Origin: Rivularia sp. PCC 7116
Lineage (GTDB): Bacteria; Cyanobacteriota; Cyanobacteriia; Cyanobacteriales; Nostocaceae
Direction: 5' to 3'
Length of the DNA stretch: 64,000 nt
Assembly: GCF_000316665.1 (NCBI RefSeq)
Contig: NC_019678.1
Location: forward strand, 5,642,001-5,706,000
Shown one piece after another: positions 17,870 to 26,452 of the stretch; the first letter of the stretch is position 1, and every line of letters begins with the position of its first letter. The position numbers and the translations under genes were made by a program. Below the pieces are notes generated by a model. That model did not search any database, was not told the origin of the DNA, and was given only the letters and a program-made list of their open reading frames with translations.

Positions 17870-18735
17870 AAATTATGAATTTCCTCTAATAAAAAATTGT
17901 ACACATCGGGCAACATTGAAAATTCACGCGGGTAAAAAAGTTTTTTAACTGGTACCCGCGCAACTAATTTAGTATATGCATTCAAAAGATTGGGAGTTTT
18001 CGGAATAAATAAGCTCACATCATAACCGTGAGTTACCAAACTGAAAACAGCTTGAGATTGAGAAATAGTTTCAGTATATATATCTTGATTCTGACTTTCT
18101 TCTAATAAATAGATAATGCCCATTGTTACAGGAGCATCATGTATTACCGCACCTATATTTTCTGGTTGATAGAATATCTTGTAATTTGTTTCTTGTGAAT
18201 TATTCAAACCCAAACTTTCACCTGTATGAGGATAAAGTTTTATTCTACTATTTCCCGGAATTACGAAATTATTATCGTTAATAACTAGTACATCATCTGT
18301 AATAAAACCTGCGCCGCGAGAAGCACAATAAGCGCTGAGTGTAGATTTTCCTCTTCCGGAATAACCTACAAATGCTATTCCTAATTCTTCTAAGGATATT
18401 GCATTAGCATGAATTGCTACTTGCCCTTGTAAATTTAAGCAAATTCCAGTCAGAACGCTTGTAAAACCTAAAGTAAGTTCGCCAATATCCATGTCTCGGG
18501 CTTCTTCTGAAATCATTAGTTTTATTTCAGAACCATCTGCGTTTACCCATGCTCCTATTTTTTCATTCCAGGAAACCCAATAAGGAGGATTAGCAAATCT
18601 TTTAGTGCTTGAATTATTAGATTGTTCGTCTTCTGTTTCTACAGGTAATTCGTGAGTATATTCTAATGATAATTTTACCGATCCAGGAAGTGGTGCTAAC
18701 TCTTTATATACAGTTGAAAGTATAGCTGGAGACAT
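17866..18735 (-). CDS. HPr kinase-like protein of the RiPP cluster
   Basis: 289 residues. The P-loop V-G-Y-S-G-R-G-K-S-T lies at 123-132, followed by the Asp pair of G-F-I-T-D-D-V-L (147-148), which is the HPr kinase/phosphorylase core. The N-terminal 110 residues are divergent. In other lasso peptide clusters, HPrK homologues (PadeK, ThcoK) phosphorylate the precursor's C-terminal Ser. Here the precursor ends in Arg, so another Ser or Thr, or a different role such as activation, would be needed. It follows the precursor gene on the same strand after a terminator-like hairpin and overlaps the methyltransferase gene by 4 bp. Confidence 0.88.
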   Translation of the reverse strand: MSPAILSTVYKELAPLPGSVKLSLEYTHELPVETEDEQSNNSSTKRFANPPYWVSWNEKIGAWVNADGSEIKLMISEEARDMDIGELTLGFTSVLTGICLNLQGQVAIHANAISLEELGIAFVGYSGRGKSTLSAYCASRGAGFITDDVLVINDNNFVIPGNSRIKLYPHTGESLGLNNSQETNYKIFYQPENIGAVIHDAPVTMGIIYLLEESQNQDIYTETISQSQAVFSLVTHGYDVSLFIPKTPNLLNAYTKLVARVPVKKLFYPREFSMLPDVYNFLLEEIHNL

Positions 18736-18780
18736 AATTCATGGTAAATAATATATTTGATTGAGTATTGTTTGTAAGAA

Positions 18781-18824
18781 AAGAGGTGGATATAGTACTT
18801 TAAAATATAATATATCCGCCTCTT
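18781..18824 (-). terminator. Terminator-like hairpin just after the RiPP precursor gene
   Basis: On the minus strand, AAGAGGCGGATATA and TATATCCACCTCTT pair with one mismatch over a 16-base loop and are followed by TTTTCTTAC. It lies 100 bp after the precursor stop and 46 bp before the kinase start. A leaky terminator here would give more precursor message than enzyme message. Confidence 0.6.
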
Positions 18825-18923
18825 GGAAATCTCTTATTTATTCTTGAGCAAGAAACAAACTTAAATTAAATGATGATGCATCAATCATTTTTAAAGAAAG
18901 TTTCTAATAAGAATAGTAGGAGG

Positions 18924-19091
18924 TTATCTCCTACCACCCATATCTGGATCGAACGTTCCGTCATCACCACCAGCAGGGAAAGTCATACCCATACCGCTAT
19001 TTCCATCAGGATAGTTACCAGACATTCCTAAAGTAATACTAGCAACTTGACCTAAAGCAGAAATCTTCATTGCGGAATATTCTTTCTTCAT
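18924..19091 (-). CDS. Lasso-type RiPP precursor peptide
   Basis: A 55-residue ORF starting ATG 19091 and ending TAA 18924-18926, with AGGAGC seven bases before the ATG as a good ribosome site. The leader (residues 1-21) is Lys/Glu-rich with Y-S-A-M-K-I-S-A-L-G, then V-A-S-I-T-L: it matches the lasso leader pattern of Tyr, a hydrophobic residue, Leu-Gly and a Thr at -2. The predicted core starts at Gly22 (G-M-S-G-N-Y-P-D), so Asp at core position 8 could close an 8-residue ring with Gly1. The remaining 26 residues are rich in Gly, Asp, Met and Pro, with T-F-P-A-G-G-D-D and a final M-G-G-R-R. The tail is longer than in known lasso peptides, so further trimming is possible. It lies between the cyclase and kinase genes on the same strand. 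Confidence 0.82.
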   Translation of the reverse strand: MKKEYSAMKISALGQVASITLGMSGNYPDGNSGMGMTFPAGGDDGTFDPDMGGRR

Positions 19092-19209
19092 TTGATTGCT
19101 CCTTCTAAACTCTTTTCATGTGTGAAATTCACAATTTAATTATAGCTTTTTAAATTAAAATAATAATAATTATTGATGTGTTTTTAAACAAGAAAACACT
19201 AGTTGTCAT

Positions 19210-21057
19210 TTAATTTACGTGAATACTTTTTATCCAAATAAAAAACTGCAAAATTGTGTATATGCTGCTAATGTTTAGCATCTTATAATTGTTGCGATTA
19301 TATGAGTAGCTGTAATAATTTGAGCGAAATGATTTAAGAGAATTTGTGATGTTTTTTATATCGATTAAGCTATCTAAAGGAGAATCAATTGATGATTTTT
19401 CTAATAAATCCAGTACTTGTTCATTTTGGGCAATACCTTGATAAAGTAAAGGACTAAAATGATTAAATTTATGTCGCCATGCTAAAGTATCTGGCAGTTT
19501 ATTATTATTTGCTTTGCGGAGGAATATCTTATTATAAATCGGGTCATTTTGTAGGGATGGATGTAAGTTAATTGCAAATTCCACCAAGCGTTTATCTTCA
19601 AAGGAAGAAGTTGATTCTATCTGATGTGCTTTCTGAAAAAGTTTATAAGTTTGATTAACACCTACTGAACCACTAGAGTGGTAACACCAGTTAATTGTTT
19701 CGGTGCGATTTTGCGAGATGCTATTTTCCCAGAATTGTTGAAGTGCAATCTGAGTTGACGGTTTTTGTAGATAACTTGGTAGAATCCAAGGAGCTATGTG
19801 TTGGGATTTTCTCTTTTCTATTTCAAACCACAAACTATGGATAAACTTTGGCATTCTGGGAAGTAGTATTTCTTTGCACAGTGGTGAATACCATTTCTTT
19901 TCAGCTTGGAGATGTTGTACTACTTGTTTCCAACAACCTGAATAAGCTAACTCATCCAAATTGCCATCAAATAATTCATCTCCTAAATCCCCACCAAAAA
20001 ACAATCCAAACCCCAATTCCTGCATTTTCGCAATGAGTTGAATATTCATCGGCATTGTACAAGAAATTATCGGATCGTCTGGTATTGGTAATTTTTCCCA
20101 GGGTTCGGTTAAAGCAACAGCGCGATCGCAATTTACATCATGCCATTTAACTTGCGGGTAGCGTTCTAAGAAAGATTGAATCGGTTTGCGCTCATCAAAT
20201 TCCCGAAAAATAGTTGTCACATTTGAAAAAGCATCTACTCTCGGTAAATGATTCAATAAAGATACTGTCACCGTAGTAGAGTCTAAGCCGCCACTAATAG
20301 TGGTACAAATCGGACGATGACTGCGTAAACGGTCTTTTGTCGCTTGATTTAGTAAATACCAGAACTTCTCGTATAAAATTTCCGGTGATTTGGGTAATTC
20401 GTAACGTTCTGGAGTCGGCAACTGAGTAACTTGACGTTCTTGTAACTGTCCCGACTTGAGAATCAGAACAAAACCAGGTCTTAGACGCTTAATATCTGCA
20501 AAAGCTGTAATCCCAGGAGGATGCGACCATAAGTTACAAATGGTATGAGCTAAATAAATCTCATCTAATTCCTTACTTACTTGGGGATGCAACAATAGTG
20601 TCAAGGCTCGCGATGAAAGCAATAGAGTCTCTCCATCCCAATAGTATGAGAGAGTTCGTCCTCCCAAAACATCGCAACCGACAAACAATAGATCGTTAGA
20701 AGCATCCCAGAGGATGAAAACAAACTCCCCTGTTAAATGCTTTAAACAATCAACTCCCCAACGACGATAAGCCTCAATAATTAATTGAGCATCGGTGACA
20801 TGAGAACGACTAGCTAACAGAGATTCTCTATCATCTATGCGCCCATCCCAAACCAAAACACAACCTTCATGCTCAACTACAGGTGCTTCTTGAGTGGATT
20901 CGGGAGTATTAAAAAATTGAGTACGTCCGAGACTCAAACCCACTTCTCGATTATGCCAATCTCCTTTACCATCCCTTCCCAAGACTGTTAAATCATCCAG
21001 CATCCTTTGCCAAGGCGTTGCTTTCCGACTATTCCAAGCGCATAAAATTCCACTCAT
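19210..21057 (-). CDS. Asparagine synthetase-like lasso cyclase (C protein)
   Basis: 615 residues. An N-terminal Ntn-type glutaminase-like domain (to about 210) lacks Cys at position 2 (the sequence begins M-S-G-I-L-C), so it should not hydrolyse glutamine normally. The ATP-pyrophosphatase motif S-G-G-L-D-S is at 255-260, with D-A-F-S-N-V and a later G-G-D-L-G-D-E-L-F-D, as in AsnB. Lasso C proteins use this domain to adenylate the Asp/Glu side chain and form the macrolactam. The precursor gene begins 118 bp downstream of its stop, and the PqqD-like gene lies 210 bp upstream, all on the minus strand. Confidence 0.9.
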   Translation of the reverse strand: MSGILCAWNSRKATPWQRMLDDLTVLGRDGKGDWHNREVGLSLGRTQFFNTPESTQEAPVVEHEGCVLVWDGRIDDRESLLASRSHVTDAQLIIEAYRRWGVDCLKHLTGEFVFILWDASNDLLFVGCDVLGGRTLSYYWDGETLLLSSRALTLLLHPQVSKELDEIYLAHTICNLWSHPPGITAFADIKRLRPGFVLILKSGQLQERQVTQLPTPERYELPKSPEILYEKFWYLLNQATKDRLRSHRPICTTISGGLDSTTVTVSLLNHLPRVDAFSNVTTIFREFDERKPIQSFLERYPQVKWHDVNCDRAVALTEPWEKLPIPDDPIISCTMPMNIQLIAKMQELGFGLFFGGDLGDELFDGNLDELAYSGCWKQVVQHLQAEKKWYSPLCKEILLPRMPKFIHSLWFEIEKRKSQHIAPWILPSYLQKPSTQIALQQFWENSISQNRTETINWCYHSSGSVGVNQTYKLFQKAHQIESTSSFEDKRLVEFAINLHPSLQNDPIYNKIFLRKANNNKLPDTLAWRHKFNHFSPLLYQGIAQNEQVLDLLEKSSIDSPLDSLIDIKNITNSLKSFRSNYYSYSYNRNNYKMLNISSIYTILQFFIWIKSIHVN

Positions 21058-21267
21058 ATTTTTATCGGTTATCGATTATCAGTAAAGAGTGATGCATTTA
21101 TTCTTGCCCTTAAGTTCCCCACTAATTGGTGGTAAGCGTTGGTGCTAAATCCCCCCACCATACCCCTTGTTCACTGTTCACTGATTTTATTGGATAAGCT
21201 CATCGAAGAATGCTGCAAAGAATATCTTGTTATTTGCAGCAAATAGTCATACTCAGACAAAATCTAC

Positions 21268-21585
21268 CTAATTTGATGTTTTAGAAATCAGACCAAGCTT
21301 TGATAAATCTTGCAGAAAAGCTTGTAAATCGTTCAACACTTGCTCTCGTTGAACTTCATATTCATTAGCAATTTTCTCAACTACTGGCTGTAGAGGCTGT
21401 TGATTTTGCAAAGCTTCCCAAAACGGTAAACTAGTTTCACTGAGATTGTAATAAGTACCGCCTGAAACATGTAATAAAATTGCTTCGTTTTCGACCTCAG
21501 AGTAAAGAACGTCATCACTTAATCTGAAGCTGACTTGATTGAGAAGATTGTTGTCTATGTCTAGCTGATTGGGGGTATGTTTCAT
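21268..21585 (-). CDS. PqqD-like RiPP recognition element (lasso B1 protein)
   Basis: A 105-residue stand-alone RRE domain, the first gene of the cluster. The winged-helix pattern is clear: strands F-R-L-S-D-D-V-L and A-I-L-L-H-V-S-G-G-T-Y-Y-N-L, then helices around S-L-P-F-W-E-A-L, I-A-N-E-Y-E-V and L-Q-A-F-L-Q-D-L. In lasso pathways B1 binds the leader and delivers it to the B2 protease and cyclase. Here no B2 gene follows or precedes it. The region upstream, 21586-22089, is presumably the promoter region of the whole cluster. Confidence 0.88.
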   Translation of the reverse strand: MKHTPNQLDIDNNLLNQVSFRLSDDVLYSEVENEAILLHVSGGTYYNLSETSLPFWEALQNQQPLQPVVEKIANEYEVQREQVLNDLQAFLQDLSKLGLISKTSN

Positions 21586-22089
21586 AATATACTCTTAACA
21601 ACATCTTAACCGCTACTTGTAATATTACGTAAGTGATTCTAAGTATCCGGGAAAAAAAGAAATCATTAGATGATTGTCTTTTTTATAACTTTTCTGAGGA
21701 GACATCTCTTGAAAATACTTACTCTCTTTCAGTAGAAAATGACCAAGCAAAAAACCGCAAATCCTTTAAGAATAAAGGGATAGCAGGTAGAAAGTGATGG
21801 GTAATTTGGAACAGAAGGGAAAAATTATTTAGCCGAGCATCTTATATTCTTTTTCAGAATATTTACCATCATTAGCATTAACTAAATTTACAGTATAAAT
21901 AGTTAAGTGTCTAGTATTTTTTGTCACAAAAATATATACGTCTTTCAAAGCAGATTCAATAGAACCTTATAACCAAACTAGATATCTAGAACAATCTACC
22001 CTAGCAAATAACATATGCAATTTATGTATAAATGCAGGGAAGAATAGAGAATAGAAAATTACTTTTATCTTATTTTTCTTGGTTTGCGA
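21586..22089. other. Gene-free region upstream of the RiPP cluster
   Basis: About 500 bp of AT-rich sequence between the PqqD-like gene and the adenylate cyclase gene. I checked both strands for a protease gene or a second precursor and saw only short frames without a ribosome site. It probably holds the cluster promoter and the adenylate cyclase 3' end, but I cannot point to a specific box. Confidence 0.5.
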
Positions 22090-23457
22090 CTAATCAGATA
22101 CTGGAGCTGCTGAATTATTTTTACCTTTGAGCCAATAGGTTTGCATTTCACCTTTACCTTTAATGGAAGTAACTCCTCTTTCTTCAAACAAAAAGTTATC
22201 TTTCAGAAGTTTGTAGGTAGCTTCGGTAACATGAATTCGACCGGGAATTCCATGAGATTCCATCCTACTAGCAATATTTACAGTGTCTCCCCAAAGGTCA
22301 TAAGTAAATTTTTTAATACCAATTACTCCCGCAACCACCGCTCCGCTATTAATACCAATACGAATTTGAAATTCTTCTCCAGTATCCAAATTAAATTGTG
22401 CGATCGCATCTAACATATCGATTGCCATGCTTGCTATGGCTGCTGCATGATCTGTTCGGGGATTGGGTAAACCACCGACTACCATGTAAGCATCACCGAT
22501 AGTTTTAATTTTTTCTAATTTATAGGATTCTGCAATTAAATCGAAACGAGAAAATATTTGATTGAGTAAATCAACTAATTCTTGCGGCGGAATGCGGCTT
22601 GATAAATTTGTAAACCCAACAATATCAGCAAACATTACCGTAGCATCGTTATATCCATCAGCAATCATGATATTGTCGGTTTTTGTTTTTTTGCTGGGTT
22701 GAGATTGCTTGAGTCTTTGAGCAATGGGATGTGGCAGAATATTTAACAGCAAGTTTTCTGACTGTGCTTGCTCTAGTGCCAATTTTCCTAGGGTATCCTG
22801 AATTTTGTTAACTGCTGGACGAAATACTAATATTCCTTCCAATAACAATACTAATAATATAATTCCCAACAAACCATATTCAACTTGCTTAAGTCGATTT
22901 ACTCCAGCAATAGTTTCCTGGGTATACCAATTAGAAACATCTTCCAAACCTTGCATTAAAATTTGTTCTTCTGCTAACAATTGAGTAACTGAAGATGTTC
23001 CAGATAATCTTGCTCCTCTGGAGCGTCTACCTTCGCTAACGATTTTAGCTGCGGCTTCACGAAACTTAACCCCCGCAGGCTTAATCTTAGCTAATTTATC
23101 TTGTAGCGCAACTGTTTGGGTTGGAGACAAACCGGGTGTCTTTTGAGTTGCGATCGCAAGTTCTTCCCCAGAATCTTTCCAATCTATTACTAGCTGCTGA
23201 AGTTTTTGCAACTGTTGGGGATTGTTTCTAGTTTCAGGTTCTAGTTTTAACAGCGCGACAAATTTTATAACTTCCTGGCAGAGTGTTTGTCTTTCTTCTA
23301 TTAAACTGACAACTTCTAAATTTTTCTGCTGCTGCGATAGCATTCCTTGTACTATTATTTGTCCCGAGATAGACAAACATGCAACGAAACCTAAAGAAAA
23401 AGTATAAAAAATTGTCAGGCTACGAGTTGAATTATTTAATATAGGTTTTTCTGACAT
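22090..23457 (-). CDS. Class III adenylate cyclase, membrane-bound
   Basis: 455 residues making cAMP. Two membrane helices (about 14-36 and 195-215) flank a helical extracytoplasmic region rich in Leu and Gln; the cytoplasmic catalytic domain fills about 265-445. Metal-binding Asps are in F-A-D-I-V-G-F-T and I-G-D-A-Y-M. The purine-specifying positions are Lys (E-K-I-K-T-I-G-D) and Asp (Y-D-L-W-G-D-T-V-N), the adenylate pair, not the Glu/Cys pair of guanylate cyclases. The transition-state Arg is in N-I-A-S-R-M-E. It acts at the inner membrane. It is a single gene; the next upstream gene is 147 bp away. Confidence 0.93.
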   Translation of the reverse strand: MSEKPILNNSTRSLTIFYTFSLGFVACLSISGQIIVQGMLSQQQKNLEVVSLIEERQTLCQEVIKFVALLKLEPETRNNPQQLQKLQQLVIDWKDSGEELAIATQKTPGLSPTQTVALQDKLAKIKPAGVKFREAAAKIVSEGRRSRGARLSGTSSVTQLLAEEQILMQGLEDVSNWYTQETIAGVNRLKQVEYGLLGIILLVLLLEGILVFRPAVNKIQDTLGKLALEQAQSENLLLNILPHPIAQRLKQSQPSKKTKTDNIMIADGYNDATVMFADIVGFTNLSSRIPPQELVDLLNQIFSRFDLIAESYKLEKIKTIGDAYMVVGGLPNPRTDHAAAIASMAIDMLDAIAQFNLDTGEEFQIRIGINSGAVVAGVIGIKKFTYDLWGDTVNIASRMESHGIPGRIHVTEATYKLLKDNFLFEERGVTSIKGKGEMQTYWLKGKNNSAAPVSD

Positions 23458-23604
23458 TATATTATTTATGACAATATTTACGATAAATTGGGAACGTTTG
23501 TTTCTATATTTCCCAAATCTGTGAATAAAATCACCATAAACACTAAAAAAATTAAAAAATCACCAATTTTTTAATAAGAATGAATTATTTTAGAGTGAGT
23601 TAAT

Positions 23605-26211
23605 TTACAAGCTCATCTCTTCCTTTATTCTTTGTAATTTTGAATTACCAGGATTAGATTCACAAGCAGCTTTAACTAATTGCTGTAATTTACCTAGCGA
23701 TTCAGCCCATGCAATTAATTCAAAAACAACTACCCCCATATTTTCTCCGGTAGTTATTGAATCAAGATTTTCATCTAATTCATAACGAACCATCATCTTT
23801 AAATTACTTTTATTTGGATAAGCATTGATAATAGCATCTCTTAATTCTTTTAGTTTTTGACCACGATTGAAATTTAAATTTCTGTCCTCTTCTAATTGCT
23901 GTTGTAATAAATTATTTTTATTATTTTCGATTTGCCACAAATTCACATCGTCAATCAATCTGCGGACATCAACCATTTCATAGCTATTGTCACACTCAAT
24001 CTGGTACCTACCATTTTCTAAACGCTTCCGCAATTTTTCTAAATCATAGCTATAAGGATTCTCACTTCCTGTACATTTTTGGCAGTTACAGGGAACCAAA
24101 GTTTCATATTGCAACCGCTCAAAAGAACGATGAATTTTTCCTAATTCATGAGTAATAACTGCGAGTAATTCTTTTTTACGATTTCCCGATACCCTAACTT
24201 TAATTTCCCGTTGATTGTAATTCTCAATCACTTCAGCGCGAGTTTCATGGTTATTAAGAATAACCCCGCTTCTCCAAACTAATTTTTGTTCTTCTATAAA
24301 AGGGTGCGTTTCAACAATAAAACTGGTAAGAATACCCTTGGGCATAAATTCGTATTTGTAGCGCAAAATGAGATTGTTTGATTTATCCCAATTGTATTCG
24401 GGTTCGTTGATATTAAGTAATTGTGGTGCAATATAGTTACCGTAACGATTGGGAATTTGATAACAGAGTTTAAACCGCATCATTAATTGCAGCAGTTCAT
24501 CTCGCATATCGCTGTATTGGCTATCTTTCCAAATTTCAGCTAGTTTTTCTTGGTTAAAACACCCCAGATTTTCCCTGACAGTTTTATTATCCAATATTTT
24601 ATAAACCGAAGTTGTCGCCCATTCCGGTTTGAGAATTACATAATGTTTGAGTGTAGAATCATCTTGGAAGTGTAGAAAAACGCCGAGGTCGTGTAGAAAA
24701 CGACTCAGATATAGCATATCCTCACGGTCAGTTAAATTATGTTTTTGACAAAGTTGATAATATTCTTCTCGGCTAATGTAATTGCGGGAATATTTTTCTA
24801 TAGCTGAACGGATTTCCACCCATGTTTTTGGCAGCTCTGTACCAATGTGGGGAAGATTAGATATATGGAATTGTATATTTTTTTTAATGTCTTCTAAACC
24901 ACGATTAGTTGCTACATTAGTTGCCAAAACTTCTTTTAAATGATTGAATTCTCCCCGTAACTGACTTTCGTTTACTTCACACTGACGCTCTTGTTTTTCA
25001 TTTTTTATAACCAAAATCGGGCTTTTATCGCTTAAAAGTTCGGCAACTTTCATCCACCAGTAAAAGTTAGTGTTTTCCCTCCGAGAATCCGCAACTAAAG
25101 CATAAAGAGAACGTTTGGTGAGGAAAAACTGGTGAGTTTGATGGTAGATTTCTTGTCCGCCAAAATCCCAAATATTAACGCGAAATTCTTTACCATTGTC
25201 TAACGGGAATTTCCACTGGATTACATCTATACCCTCCGTTGATTCTTCATTAAATTTTAGTTTGTAGTTTTCATCCTCAATTTTTTTCGCTAAAGAAGTT
25301 TTACCCGCTCCTCCTTCCCCAATAATTAAAAGTTTTGCTTCGTAAAGACGGTTGATTGTTTGTTCTAACTTTTGCTTGTAAAAGTTTAAGATTACTTGAG
25401 AGATTTTACCTCGGATTTCTGCCGGAAGGGATTCTAGGGGATTACCATCAAGCGTAAGCTCTGTTAGATGTGAATGTAAGCGTCCAATCTCAGGTGGTAA
25501 ACTACTCAGTTGATTGTATCTGAGGTAGAGGGATTGCAAATTGGTGAGTTGTCCAATTTCTTCTGGTAAACTACTCAGTTGATTGTACGAGAGGTGGAGA
25601 TATTGCAAATTGGAGAGTTGTCCAATCTCAGGTGGTAAACTACTTAGTTGATTGTACGAGAGGTGGAGATATTGCAAATTGGAGAGTTGTCCAATCTCAG
25701 GTGGTAAAGTACTCAGTTGATTTTCATTGAGGTAGAGGGATTGCAAATTGGTGAGTTGTCCAATTTCTTCTGGTAAACTACTCAGTTGATTTCTACGGAG
25801 ATAGAAGCATTGTAACTTGCGAAGTTGTCCAAATTCTGCTGGTAAAGTACTCAGTTGATTTTCATTGAGGTAGAGGGATTGCAAATTGGTGAGTTGTCCA
25901 ATTTCTTCTGGTAAAATACTTAGCTGATTTCTACGGAGGTAGAGGCATTGTAACTTGCGAAGTTGTCCAATTTCTGCTGGTAAAGTACTCAGTTGATTTT
26001 CCAAGAGGTAGAGGAATTGCAAATTGGTGAGTTGTCCAAATTCTTCTGGTAAACTACTCAGTTGATTGTACGAGAGGTGGAGATATTGCAAATTGGTGAG
26101 TTGTCCAATCTCAGGTGGTAAAGCCGTCAACTCGTTACCAGAAAGGTCTAATTCCGTCCATCCCTCTGCTGCTGCTTGTTCAATTACCTGTAGCAGTTCT
26201 TCCTCGGTCAT
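23605..26211 (-). CDS. LRR-Roco GTPase with a C-terminal effector-associated domain (EAD1-like)
   Basis: 868 residues: about ten 23-residue leucine-rich repeats (about 15-265, consensus L-S-x-L-P-x-E-I-G-Q-L-x-N-L-Q), a Roc GTPase (P-loop G-E-G-G-A-G-K-T-S at about 299; D-F-G-G-Q-E; G4 motif degenerate, N-E-K-Q), a COR dimerisation domain, a Cys-containing C-N-C-Q-K-C insert (about 705), and a C-terminal helical segment (about 800-860) that reads like EAD1 (A-Y-P-N-K-S-N-L; V-V-F-E-L-I-A-W-A-E-S; S-N-P-G-N). EADs recruit partner effectors carrying the same domain in proposed bacterial conflict systems. No partner is recognised nearby. Starts at ATG 26211. Confidence 0.9.
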   Translation of the reverse strand: MTEEELLQVIEQAAAEGWTELDLSGNELTALPPEIGQLTNLQYLHLSYNQLSSLPEEFGQLTNLQFLYLLENQLSTLPAEIGQLRKLQCLYLRRNQLSILPEEIGQLTNLQSLYLNENQLSTLPAEFGQLRKLQCFYLRRNQLSSLPEEIGQLTNLQSLYLNENQLSTLPPEIGQLSNLQYLHLSYNQLSSLPPEIGQLSNLQYLHLSYNQLSSLPEEIGQLTNLQSLYLRYNQLSSLPPEIGRLHSHLTELTLDGNPLESLPAEIRGKISQVILNFYKQKLEQTINRLYEAKLLIIGEGGAGKTSLAKKIEDENYKLKFNEESTEGIDVIQWKFPLDNGKEFRVNIWDFGGQEIYHQTHQFFLTKRSLYALVADSRRENTNFYWWMKVAELLSDKSPILVIKNEKQERQCEVNESQLRGEFNHLKEVLATNVATNRGLEDIKKNIQFHISNLPHIGTELPKTWVEIRSAIEKYSRNYISREEYYQLCQKHNLTDREDMLYLSRFLHDLGVFLHFQDDSTLKHYVILKPEWATTSVYKILDNKTVRENLGCFNQEKLAEIWKDSQYSDMRDELLQLMMRFKLCYQIPNRYGNYIAPQLLNINEPEYNWDKSNNLILRYKYEFMPKGILTSFIVETHPFIEEQKLVWRSGVILNNHETRAEVIENYNQREIKVRVSGNRKKELLAVITHELGKIHRSFERLQYETLVPCNCQKCTGSENPYSYDLEKLRKRLENGRYQIECDNSYEMVDVRRLIDDVNLWQIENNKNNLLQQQLEEDRNLNFNRGQKLKELRDAIINAYPNKSNLKMMVRYELDENLDSITTGENMGVVVFELIAWAESLGKLQQLVKAACESNPGNSKLQRIKEEMSL
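25440..26165 (-). repeat. Near-identical 69-bp leucine-rich-repeat units in the Roco gene
   Basis: The LRR region is a row of 69-bp units encoding 23 residues each. Several are almost identical at the DNA level, for example the GTACGAGAGGTGGAGATATT units at about 25587 and 25656, and the alternating pair with CTACGGAG. This suggests recent unit duplication or gene conversion, and array length is likely to vary between strains. Confidence 0.75.
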
Positions 26212-26319
26212 CAGGCAGTACTGAGATATACGCTACAGTTATTTTATAATAATGACCCAATAGTGACGTGAATCCACCATATTCTGTAAAAATCGTAATT
26301 TAATGTGTTTTAGATTACA

Positions 26320-26440
26320 AATTAATCATCTATAATCCAGTCCACGAAGGTGAACTTTGCCAGTGTCGCAGCGGTTTCTAACCGCCAAATTTATTTTAAT
26401 AAAAAATATAGAGACGTTGCACTGCAACGTCTCCCTCTGT
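26320..26440. repeat. Hairpins between the amine oxidase and Roco genes
   Basis: The strongest is GAGACGTTGCACTGCAACGTCTC at about 26411-26433, a perfect 10-bp stem. Upstream, GCGGTTTCTAACCGC at about 26371 is another. Similar AGACGTTG palindromes recur at 3897 and 49160. They lie downstream of the minus-strand amine oxidase stop and may end its transcript. Confidence 0.6.
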
Positions 26441-26452
26441 ATCTGCATCATT

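Noticed and set aside
21586-22089. Lasso B2 protease gene hidden upstream of the PqqD-like gene
   Set aside because: No frame of sufficient length or with a Cys-His-Asp pattern was found on either strand.
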